A stretch of 5,527 nucleotides of DNA. It comes from Nitrospirales bacterium (GTDB lineage Bacteria > Nitrospirota > Nitrospiria > Nitrospirales > UBA2166). Where the stretch lies: contig JAJDBL010000249.1 of assembly GCA_029261375.1 (NCBI GenBank), forward strand, positions 1 through 5,527. The letters run 5' to 3'. Positions 1-5,473 of the stretch are shown in pieces. The translations under genes and the position numbers were made by a program. The stretch's first letter is position 1. Every line of letters starts with the position of its first letter. The notes beneath the pieces were generated by a model. That model was not told the DNA's origin. It did not search any database and worked only from the letters and a program-made list of their open reading frames with translations.

Positions 1-141
1 GTTGATGGACAGTACCAAAAAGGCATTAAAGGAACGTTGCACGGGCTAAAAAAATGAACACATGAGATTTCAATCAAGGTGGCCAACACAGATCACGATG
101 TCCTCGACGCGTCACACACGGTGACAGTTGAGGTCAAATAA
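1..141 (+). pseudogene. C-terminal tail of an unrecognised beta-rich protein, interrupted by TGA
   Basis: Frame 1 is open from the left edge of the window and reads VDGQYQKGIKGTLHGLKK, then a TGA at 55-57. The same frame continues for 27 more codons (THEISIKVANTDHDVL and so on, ending TVTVEVK) to a TAA at 139-141. The part after the TGA alternates hydrophobic and polar residues like beta strands. It joins naturally to the part before it: a glycine at the stop (GGA to TGA, one base) would give a turn of the kind 'HGLKxGTHEI'. I therefore read this as one C-terminal domain with a premature stop. The function is unknown, and the body of the gene lies outside the window. Alternatives are that the TGA is the true end and the rest is chance, or that the TGA is a sequence error. 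The gene converges with the DUF3047 gene, leaving 29 nt between them. Confidence 0.5.
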
Positions 142-170
142 CAGTCGCGTATCGCACCGACACACTCCCA

Positions 171-992
171 CTATCTATCGTGTTCCGCCACGGCGCTGAA
201 GGAAATATCCCCAAAGTATGCCGTGGCGGAATCACCCGTGTTGTCTGTATCCGTCATGATCGCGACATCCGAGATTCCAGGTGGAGACTCCCCAAACGCC
301 GTACGATAGTCGTCGTAGACATTTCGTTCCTCATCGACCCATTGATCAAGGCTCTCTACCCCGCGTTCCACGACGATCATCTGGACACGATTGGTGTGCG
401 GGTTCGGAACGATCGTCCCAACCGGAGCACGAATATCCCAAATATAGGCGATAGCGTTCAGCGGTGGGTATCGTCCGTGAACCAGATTAATGAATTCAAA
501 CTTGACCATTTCAAAGAATCCAACCTTGCGTGAGTCATACTCAAACCCAACGTAGACCCTCGCGCCATAGTCGTCACCTTCCTTCCTAGTAAAGTCACTT
601 CCCTTCGGCAACGTTTCTGCCTTCCAGCGCCATCGAACACGGGGATGGTGCGCGGGATCGATCTGCACTTGCCGTGTCAGCCCGGACGCGGAACCCTCAC
701 TAACGGCTTTGACCACGACTATATCGTTGTCCTTCACCAAAGAGTAATCAGTATGCTTGATCATCATGAAGGTCAGCGGTTCCCATCCCTTAGGCAACGC
801 CGTTCCAGCGTGCAATGCTGAAAAGGTTCCCACATCGAGTACCGCAGGTGCTTGGAGATACGTGATTCTAGGAAACACGATGATGGCTACAACCATTCCA
901 ATAGTCAGAACAGCCCATCCTCCTATCCAGTGGTAACGGACAATCTGATTTTTGATATCGCGCCTGCCCCCAAACATCTCAGCGCGAATCAT
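171..992 (-). CDS. DUF3047 family membrane-anchored protein
   Basis: This 273-residue protein matches the DUF3047 family, whose biochemical role is unknown. A short basic N-terminus (to about residue 20) is followed by one hydrophobic segment at about 23-42, so the rest is probably held on the outer face of the inner membrane. Family features visible in order: LPKGWEPLTF (67-76), HTDYSLVKD (80-88), KAVSEGSASGL (95-105), PRVRWRWK (117-124), KEGDDYGARVYVGF (137-150), YIWD (183-186), EERNVYDDYR (221-230), FGESPP (233-238) and MTDTDNTG (246-253) followed by GDISF (261-265). The length is close to what I recall for the family, and nothing appears missing. The ATG start lies 5 nt after the stop of the dehydratase gene and has no clear Shine-Dalgarno site, so translation is probably coupled to that gene. 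The second in-frame ATG (codon 6) is a possible alternative start. The family assignment is secure; the function is not known. Confidence 0.9.
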   Translation of the reverse strand: MIRAEMFGGRRDIKNQIVRYHWIGGWAVLTIGMVVAIIVFPRITYLQAPAVLDVGTFSALHAGTALPKGWEPLTFMMIKHTDYSLVKDNDIVVVKAVSEGSASGLTRQVQIDPAHHPRVRWRWKAETLPKGSDFTRKEGDDYGARVYVGFEYDSRKVGFFEMVKFEFINLVHGRYPPLNAIAYIWDIRAPVGTIVPNPHTNRVQMIVVERGVESLDQWVDEERNVYDDYRTAFGESPPGISDVAIMTDTDNTGDSATAYFGDISFSAVAEHDR

Positions 993-997
993 ACACG

Positions 998-1279
998 CTA
1001 CAAAGCATTAATCTTCGCAGCCAGATCGAAATCGCGCTCGCTAATCCCACCCACATCGTGGGTCGCAAGATCAATACGTACCGTGTTGTAGACGTTAGAC
1101 CACTCCGGATGATGTCCCGCAGATTCTGCCAACAATGCGACCCGCGACATAAAGCCGAAGGCCTCGACAAAATCAGAGAACTGAAGCTCGCGATGGAGTT
1201 TCCCCTCATGTAACTCCCACCCCGCGACATCCACCAACCGCAGACGAATCTCTTCTTCTGAAAGCTTCGATGCCGTCAT
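998..1279 (-). CDS. 4a-hydroxytetrahydrobiopterin dehydratase (pterin carbinolamine dehydratase)
   Basis: This 93-residue protein belongs to the PCD/DCoH family (called PhhB where it accompanies phenylalanine hydroxylase). The enzyme dehydrates 4a-hydroxytetrahydrobiopterin to quinonoid dihydrobiopterin, recycling the cofactor of aromatic amino acid hydroxylases; it acts in the cytoplasm. The family signature is complete: E52, three residues, H56-H57-P58, W60, N62, Y64, then H74 and D83 at the expected spacings. The N-terminal W21 and the region [11 protein letters not shown] (34-44) also fit the family. The length is typical. The ATG start is well supported by AAGGAGG six bases upstream (minus strand). 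No phenylalanine hydroxylase gene is in the window, so its partner is unknown; many bacteria carry stand-alone copies of uncertain role. It lies 79 nt downstream of the SDR gene and 5 nt before the DUF3047 gene. Confidence 0.96.
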   Translation of the reverse strand: MTASKLSEEEIRLRLVDVAGWELHEGKLHRELQFSDFVEAFGFMSRVALLAESAGHHPEWSNVYNTVRIDLATHDVGGISERDFDLAAKINAL

Positions 1280-1285
1280 GTAAAC

Positions 1286-1292
1286 CCTCCTT
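1286..1292 (-). promoter_or_regulatory. Shine-Dalgarno site of the pterin dehydratase gene
   Basis: Minus-strand AAGGAGG lies six bases before the ATG at 1279. It is the strongest ribosome-binding site in the window and settles the start of the dehydratase gene. Confidence 0.85.
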
Positions 1293-1339
1293 CGTCGGTC
1301 CCGCTACAGCGCATCCACACTGTGGCAATAATTATCCCC

Positions 1340-1345
1340 ATTATA
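1340..1345 (-). promoter_or_regulatory. possible -10 box for the dehydratase-DUF3047 pair
   Basis: A perfect minus-strand TATAAT sits in the 79-nt gap between the SDR stop codon and the dehydratase start, about 60 nt upstream of that start. No good TTGACA-like box is found 16-18 nt further upstream, where the sequence runs into the end of the SDR gene. It may be a weak promoter that lets the two downstream genes be expressed independently of the SDR gene. This is an inference from the hexamer alone. Confidence 0.35.
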
Positions 1346-1358
1346 GCGGATACCCCTC

Positions 1359-2204
1359 CTAGAAGGAGTCCTGAGCGTCTAGCACGCTTGATAGGGGTAG
1401 GCTCAGCTCATCGGTATAAGCACTCGTCAGCTCTACACGGCCGATATGTGGAGCCGAGCGCAAGTGACGGAGGATGATGTCAAACTGTGGAACCTGCCCC
1501 ATAAGGGCCAACAGATGGTTCGCCAACTCCACCCGAGAAACGCAGCGAGTCGCAGGAACATGTCGAATCCCAACCAAATCGCTTACTGCAAGGTCCATGA
1601 TACGCATCGAGAGATCGACAACCCTCACGACGGAACGATACTCGTCCTCGACAATGGTGATAGGAAGATTGCGCTGCGTGCGATAGCGAAGCCAGTCGAG
1701 ATGCCCCGTCCGTCCGTCAGGTGACACGCCGATCGCTAGGCCTGGGCGAATAACCAATGAGCCCTCGCGCTCCAAAACCAATCGCTCAGCTTCAACACGA
1801 GTCTTTCCGTACACACTGATCGGGCACACCGGAGAGCCTTCCGCGTATACCCCATCCCCCCCAAAGACATGATCTGACGACACATAGGCCAATCGAGTAC
1901 GTCCTGGTAACACCGAAAGAACCCGTTTCACATGCTGAACATTGATCTCGTATGCCCAATCGCGATTCGCCTCACACTTTTCGACATCACATACCGCGTG
2001 GCAATAAATCAGGAGGTCTGGGTCGTGCTGTCTCAAACAAGAAGCAATCCAGGCAGGATCTTCCAGATTGAGAGCCGTCCACTGGGACAAGGATGATGCG
2101 GTATTACCTGGGGAAACATACGGGACAACGGTTGACTCAAACTGCCGAGCAAGATCAAAACCAAGGATTGATGAGGCTCCAAAGAGGAGAATTGATCGCG
2201 CCAT
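1359..2204 (-). CDS. RmlD-like NAD(P)-dependent sugar-nucleotide reductase (extended SDR)
   Basis: This 281-residue protein resembles dTDP-4-dehydrorhamnose reductase (RmlD) and related extended short-chain dehydrogenases, which reduce a keto group on a nucleotide sugar or similar substrate with NAD(P)H. The Rossmann glycine motif GASSILG is at 9-15. The NL(E)DP segment at 46-50 corresponds to the acidic part before helix 3. The family segment HAVCDVEKCE lies at 69-78, and YEIN (85-88) fits the conserved AxxVN region. The segment YVSSDHVFGGDGVY (107-120) supplies the catalytic Ser/Thr (S110). VYGKTRVEAE (131-140) supplies the catalytic Tyr (Y132), and VIRPGLAIG follows at 151-159. The usual YxxxK is here YxxxR (R136, codon CGT at 1797-1799). 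Length matches RmlD. The ATG start fits the glycine motif, but no Shine-Dalgarno is visible. There are no rhamnose genes nearby, so the substrate is not known. Confidence 0.85.
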   Translation of the reverse strand: MARSILLFGASSILGFDLARQFESTVVPYVSPGNTASSLSQWTALNLEDPAWIASCLRQHDPDLLIYCHAVCDVEKCEANRDWAYEINVQHVKRVLSVLPGRTRLAYVSSDHVFGGDGVYAEGSPVCPISVYGKTRVEAERLVLEREGSLVIRPGLAIGVSPDGRTGHLDWLRYRTQRNLPITIVEDEYRSVVRVVDLSMRIMDLAVSDLVGIRHVPATRCVSRVELANHLLALMGQVPQFDIILRHLRSAPHIGRVELTSAYTDELSLPLSSVLDAQDSF

Positions 2205-2390
2205 TACGAAAACACGAACGAAGCGATATGAGGGTTCATATACAAGTACCCGCTAAAAAATAATGATTGCTATCTGCTGAGGCCAAACGTGTGTAGACAC
2301 CTTCAATATAATATACTGTGAGCGAGTGGATGGGCGTGACATGACACCGCACGAACTAAACACTAGAATACTTGAGCATTCGGGGAAACC
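2205..2390. other. divergent intergenic region
   Basis: This 186-nt gap separates the minus-strand SDR gene from the plus-strand nuclease-like gene and should hold both promoters. The right half carries the TATAAT listed separately. A 23-codon open frame starts at ATG 2341 (MTPHELNTRIL and so on) and ends at TAG 2410-2412, overlapping the start of the nuclease-like gene. It could be a leader peptide, but it has no good ribosome-binding site. I see no clear operator palindrome or terminator. Confidence 0.5.
2307..2312 (+). promoter_or_regulatory. possible -10 box upstream of the nuclease-like gene
   Basis: A perfect TATAAT sits inside the AT-rich run AATATAATATACTG, about 80 nt before the annotated ATG at 2391. 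The position expected for a -35 box (about 2284-2289) reads CAAACG, which is poor. Promoter activity is therefore an inference from the hexamer and its location between divergent genes. Confidence 0.4.
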
Positions 2391-2912
2391 ATGGGGACAA
2401 AGACTTCTCTAGTGAGCATACACAGCAACGAGAAAGGAGCCATATGGACTCGTTTCGTTGTTACGCTCATTCTATTGCTAATACCAACTGGGGCGATCGC
2501 TGCGGACTTTCATGACGTCACCTATCACAACTGTCATGACGGCGATAGCTGTATATTCACCATCCCAGACGTACACCCGCTGCTCGGAAAACAGATTAAG
2601 GTTGAAGTATCCGGAATCGATACACCTGAACTGGTGGCAGGGTGCGCCAGAGAATTACGAATGGCGAAACAAGCACGAGACTTGACGAAAACACTTCTCA
2701 CGAGTGCAGTGCGCATCGACCTGGTGAATGCACGACGTGGAAAGGAATTTCATCTCGACGCAAAAGTGATGGTGGAAGGGAAAGACATCGCAGAGATACT
2801 GATTGGCCAACAACTCGCTGCGCGACACACCGGGGGCACGTCACCCGCGGACTGGTGTTTTAAGCGACGTTCCTTCGGACTAGAAATTCCTTACACACCA
2901 CCACCGAAGTGA
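2391..2912 (+). CDS. secreted thermonuclease-fold (SNase-like) protein with altered active site
   Basis: This 173-residue protein has the staphylococcal nuclease fold. A hydrophobic signal peptide core at about 22-35 ends in AIA (35-37), predicting export. HDGDS (49-53) matches the family's DGDT with its metal-binding aspartates. GIDTPEL (75-81) holds the aspartate D77 and the general-base glutamate E80. The segment CARELRMAKQARDLTKTLL (85-103) and the WC near the end (155-156) match the secreted bacterial subfamily. Family members hydrolyse DNA or RNA using calcium and two arginines (Arg35 and Arg87 in the S. aureus enzyme). By motif alignment these are E72 and H121 here, so activity may be weak or lost. 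The start is uncertain: ATG 2391 lacks a good Shine-Dalgarno, while a strong AAAGGAG lies at 2433-2439 just before an out-of-frame ATG at 2444. The stop overlaps the next gene by 4 nt. Confidence 0.85.
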   Translation: MGTKTSLVSIHSNEKGAIWTRFVVTLILLLIPTGAIAADFHDVTYHNCHDGDSCIFTIPDVHPLLGKQIKVEVSGIDTPELVAGCARELRMAKQARDLTKTLLTSAVRIDLVNARRGKEFHLDAKVMVEGKDIAEILIGQQLAARHTGGTSPADWCFKRRSFGLEIPYTPPPK

Positions 2913-3334
2913 GTATGCCAACATACTATTCTATACTCCTTATTTCCATTCTCACTTTGGCGGGATGTGCAAACGTTACCAGCCAATATGCACGCGACGG
3001 TGCCCTCGAGAATCTCGGAAATATTGTGGTTGTCCACAATACGGAAGATCCCCAGCACCTGGAAGAGCAGATTGCTGTTGATCTCAAACAACGTGGGTTG
3101 AATGCTGTTTCGATGACTGACGCGAGCATTCCACACGATGCCGACACCCTGCTCTATTATGTCCCATACTGGGTCGAAGTCGCACACGACCATACATTGC
3201 ACGTTCACATCCACGACGCACGTACACACGAACTCCTTGCCTCAGCAACATCTTCTCGATCATTGTTTCAAAACACCAATGCTCCAAACATCGTGAAACG
3301 AACCTTGGATTCGCTTTTCGCGCAGAACAAGTAA
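2909..3334 (+). CDS. small His-rich lipoprotein of unknown function
   Basis: This protein has 141 residues from the GTG at 2909, or 139 from the ATG at 2915. A short hydrophobic leader (about 8-18) ends in the lipobox LAGC with the lipidated cysteine at C20, so the mature protein should be anchored in the cell envelope. The body has a mixed alpha/beta pattern: a strand NIVVVHN (38-44), a helix LEEQIAVDLKQRGL (51-64), then ADTLLYYVPYWVEV (78-91), a histidine-dense strand (H93, H95, H98, H100, H102), DARTHELLASA (103-113) and an end helix (127-138). The order 'AD..LlYv..W', then 'DARTxxLLA', then 'SL' recalls uncharacterised small periplasmic lipoproteins; I cannot name the family. The GTG start overlaps the preceding TGA as GTGA, so it is likely translationally coupled to the nuclease-like gene. 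Confidence 0.8.
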   Translation: MSMPTYYSILLISILTLAGCANVTSQYARDGALENLGNIVVVHNTEDPQHLEEQIAVDLKQRGLNAVSMTDASIPHDADTLLYYVPYWVEVAHDHTLHVHIHDARTHELLASATSSRSLFQNTNAPNIVKRTLDSLFAQNK

Positions 3335-3952
3335 CTCCTGGCTGCGCACTCATCCCCGCGTAAGCGTTTCCTCGCACCATCAGGAACTGGGTCTATCAGC
3401 CGCTATTCAGACCAATGGATCGTGTAACGCACGTACGATGCCCCACAAAAGCATCTCTTTAGTCGTCCCCACCAACGTGCCTCCCGAAACTCCGCAGTAA
3501 CCGAAGCGGACAACATCGCTCGTCGACGGCTTTCCCACGTGAACGGCGACACAGGCACCGAACATACCAGGCTTACACACAACCTACCTGACACAGACAG
3601 CATCAATCTCACAGCCATCGGAGCAGGCGGAGAAAAACAACTTCGACGTCACCAGGTGTCAGAGTCAGCCCCTCCCCAGCTGAATCGAACGATACCGTAA
3701 TGGTCGACACTCGGTAGAAATGCGACAGCGCCTGGCCCCGGAATGTTACCTCTACCCATCTATCTGAGAACTCCGCTCACCATCGGTACATGAGCACGGG
3801 TTGGCACACAGCAAACCGAATGTGGCACGGTCTAGCCCCTGGCTACGCCCGTGACCAAGATCAGCTTCCGTTGGTGGTATCTATCACCCAGATTGTTATC
3901 AAAACTGACGATAATGTCTACGGAACACGGAAAATGACGAAAGAGGGCGATC
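3335..3952. other. gene-poor stretch without a convincing coding region
   Basis: About 620 nt follow the lipoprotein gene. The best signal is a plus-strand frame open from 3428 to 3697 (90 codons, no ATG; a GTG at 3539). It reads as a plausible soluble protein fragment, for example VTEADNIARRRLSHVNGD, but it resembles no family I know and may be a remnant. No tRNA-like fold, promoter or T-tailed hairpin was found. The last bases carry the Shine-Dalgarno (GAGGG) for the gene at 3953. Confidence 0.5.
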
Positions 3953-4180
3953 ATGAAAACACTGATTCACGGCATCCTGGAGCAGATCACATCCTTCTCC
4001 ACTCTACTCAGCACACCCTACACCTGGTTTGGGGTCATTGTTGTCGTACTGTTTCTCTTCCTCACACGGGTACGCGCGCACTCTGGATATGTCATGGAGT
4101 CATCCAGACTCACATGCGGCTGGTGGAACAACGCAACAAACAACGCCAGGAGTCACCGTCGGAAACACCGAACAAAATGA
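3953..4180 (+). CDS. small single-span membrane protein, probably frameshifted
   Basis: This is a 75-codon frame with a good start: ATG at 3953 preceded by AGAGGGCGATC. The N-terminal helix-like segment (1-20) leads to a strong transmembrane segment at about 24-38 (TWFGVIVVVLFLFLT). After it comes YVMESSRL (47-54). From there this frame turns unlikely (TCGWWNNATNN, then a basic tail). In the +1 frame (positions congruent with 4114) the sequence becomes natural, with MRLVEQRNKQRQ, and stays open to TGA 4270-4272. A single lost base around 4106-4114 would join the two into a protein of about 107 residues with one membrane span and a charged cytoplasmic helix. That longer form would end in an ATGA overlap with the ribbon-helix-helix gene. 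I recognise no family. The N-terminal half is well supported; the annotated C-terminus probably is not native. Confidence 0.6.
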   Translation: MKTLIHGILEQITSFSTLLSTPYTWFGVIVVVLFLFLTRVRAHSGYVMESSRLTCGWWNNATNNARSHRRKHRTK

Positions 4181-4268
4181 TCTTCACACCTGGCATCCCG
4201 CGCGACTTAGTTTCGAATGAGTTTTTGCCATCTTCCACAAGCCGAGAGGTTCGATATATGGAGACTCC

Positions 4269-4532
4269 ATGAAACGGAACAGCTGGCGCCAACAACAGAT
4301 GGTTCACATGAAATCCCAAACTGAGAATCCGCAACCACCAGTGACTGAACCAAGACCACAGACTGAAGACGGTACTGCAGGGCCTCTAACCGTTACAATC
4401 CACACAGACCTACATACTCGCATTGTAGAAACGCTCAAGAGCTCTGGAATGGAGGGAATACCTGCCTCGTGGTGGGTCAGGAAGGCCATTGAAGAGAAGT
4501 TGATCAGAGCAACGCCAGGAGTATCGGAATAA
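4269..4532 (+). CDS. ribbon-helix-helix-like small protein
   Basis: This is an 87-residue protein. The first 38 residues are rich in Gln, Pro and Thr and look unstructured. The C-terminal half looks like a ribbon-helix-helix (CopG/Arc-type) unit: strand LTVTIHT (40-46), helix DLHTRIVETLKSS (47-59), a turn GMEGIPAS (60-67) and a second helix WWVRKAIEEKL (68-78). Such proteins dimerise through the strand, which in known members contacts DNA; regulators and antitoxins are common examples. GGAG at 4260-4263, five bases ahead of the ATG, supports this start; in-frame ATGs at codons 11 and 14 are alternatives. The start overlaps, as ATGA, the end of the frame proposed to continue the upstream membrane protein, suggesting coupled translation. 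Targets are unknown. The fold is inferred from pattern only. Confidence 0.7.
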   Translation: MKRNSWRQQQMVHMKSQTENPQPPVTEPRPQTEDGTAGPLTVTIHTDLHTRIVETLKSSGMEGIPASWWVRKAIEEKLIRATPGVSE

Positions 4533-4587
4533 TAACTTGAACAGGCGAGACTCTCGAGACACAATCAACCCGTAAAATGACCCGCCC

Positions 4588-4616
4588 TCGTGCGAAGCCG
4601 GATGGTGATCGCACGA
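4588..4616. repeat. perfect 8-bp inverted repeat between convergent genes
   Basis: TCGTGCGA at 4588-4595 and TCGCACGA at 4609-4616 are perfect reverse complements separated by 13 nt. The element lies 56 nt beyond the ribbon-helix-helix stop codon and about 130 nt beyond the end of the converging pseudogene. It could fold as a hairpin that ends transcription from both sides, but no T-run follows on either strand. It could instead be a protein-binding palindrome. Confidence 0.5.
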
Positions 4617-4746
4617 CACATACCATCGCGTGATAGGTTGGCATATTGAAGTCTGCCGTCACAGCACAGAACCATCTCATCGCAGGACCCCCGGCAGGTA
4701 TCACGTAATCATCCCGCCACGCTGTCGTGGAAGCCTCATCTGTCGT

Positions 4747-5359
4747 CTATGGGGCAGTTAATTCCGTAACGTCCTCGTGCGTGAGAAACGTATCGTTCTC
4801 AGTCACCACTACGCAATCAGACGCGCTGACGCCACCATGCGGATTCTCGTCACTATTGATCCAAAGCGCCTGTTTACCGCTGTCCGTAGCAAGCGTACGG
4901 ACAATGGGCGTCAGATCAAGGTAACGACTCGTGATGTGTACGGCGAGGATGTCGTCTGGTTTTAAATGATTCCAGTACAGCGCAAACGCCTCACGAGTGA
5001 GCAAGTGCGTCGGAACTGCATCACCTCTCAACGCATCAAGAATCACGACGTCAAACTGTTGGCTTTCAGCTCTTATCGGGAATGATGGGAAGACAGAGAG
5101 CCGCCGCCAGAAATAAGGCGATGTGAATCAGTGCTTGTCGCCGCGCAACGACGAAGGTCGTCAGCAGGTGCGCATAGGCATAACCCAAAACCAAGACGAC
5201 TTGGAAAAACAGGAGGCACGCACTCCAAACTGACGGACTCCCACCAAACCAAGGGAGGATATAGCGGGCAACAATGGGCTGAACCTGAAAGAGAAGAAAG
5301 GCGCTAAGAAAGATGACGGCAGCATACCTGCCGATATGGAGGTGCCTGAGAGAGCTCAA
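4747..5359 (-). pseudogene. fused-MFS/spermidine synthase-like gene with large internal deletion
   Basis: The 5' part (5359 down to about 5060, TTG start) encodes the N-terminus of the family: IFLSAFLLFQVQPIVARYI, PWFGGSPSVW, and LLFFQVVLVLGYAYAHLL, then a third hydrophobic segment ending LPIIPDKS and a TGA at 5068-5066. The 3' part (about 5070 to 4747), in another frame, encodes the C-terminal end of the aminopropyltransferase-like domain: ESQQFDVVILDALRGDAV, then PTHLLTREAFALYWNHLKPDD, then LAVHITSRYLDLTPIV. Everything between is gone, including most membrane helices and the SAM-binding glycine motif; from memory the family is several hundred residues longer. A TAG at 4749-4747 ends the C-terminal frame early, and about 15 codons further on WRDDY (near 4705-4719) recalls the family's terminal WTDDYSN. 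The intact protein would be a multi-span membrane protein related to polyamine synthases; its role is generally unproven. The gene is certainly non-functional as written. Confidence 0.85.
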
Positions 5360-5473
5360 TTCCCGAGTCGCAACAAAGGCGTCAACCGAACGATGTCGTA
5401 TGGCTCACGAAATCAGAAGCAAGGAGCGTATTGGAACTCAGTGAGGGGGTTTCGGGTGAGCAACGTGAAAGGA
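5360..5473. other. intergenic region upstream of the pseudogene
   Basis: These 114 nt separate the end of the right-edge minus-strand gene from the TTG start of the pseudogene. The pseudogene frame remains open upstream to a TGA at 5407-5405 without an ATG or GTG, so TTG 5359 is the only usable start codon. No clear promoter was found. A short hairpin at the right end is listed separately. Confidence 0.4.

Noticed and set aside
180..533. Plus-strand open frame of 117 codons
   Set aside because: It lies antisense inside the DUF3047 gene, whose protein matches its family along its full length.
1356..1368. Hairpin CTCCT-AGA-AGGAG at the end of the SDR gene
   Set aside because: Five base pairs with a 3-nt loop and no following T-run on the minus strand; likely chance.
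3320..3347. Inverted repeat GCGCAG / CTGCGC around the lipoprotein stop codon
   Set aside because: Only 6 bp with a 16-nt loop and no T-run; too weak to call a terminator.
3403..3618. Minus-strand open frame of 71 codons in the gene-poor stretch
   Set aside because: It is rich in Cys, Arg and Trp, with no ribosome-binding site and no recognisable motif; probably chance.
3790..4272. Long plus-strand open frame of 160 codons
   Set aside because: Its first half has no Shine-Dalgarno and implausible composition. It overlaps the better-supported membrane protein start at 3953. Only its last part (from about 4114) is considered genuine, as the shifted end of that protein.
4304..4704. Minus-strand open frames of 66-86 codons overlapping the ribbon-helix-helix gene
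   Set aside because: They lack motifs and ribosome-binding sites and run antisense to a better-supported gene.
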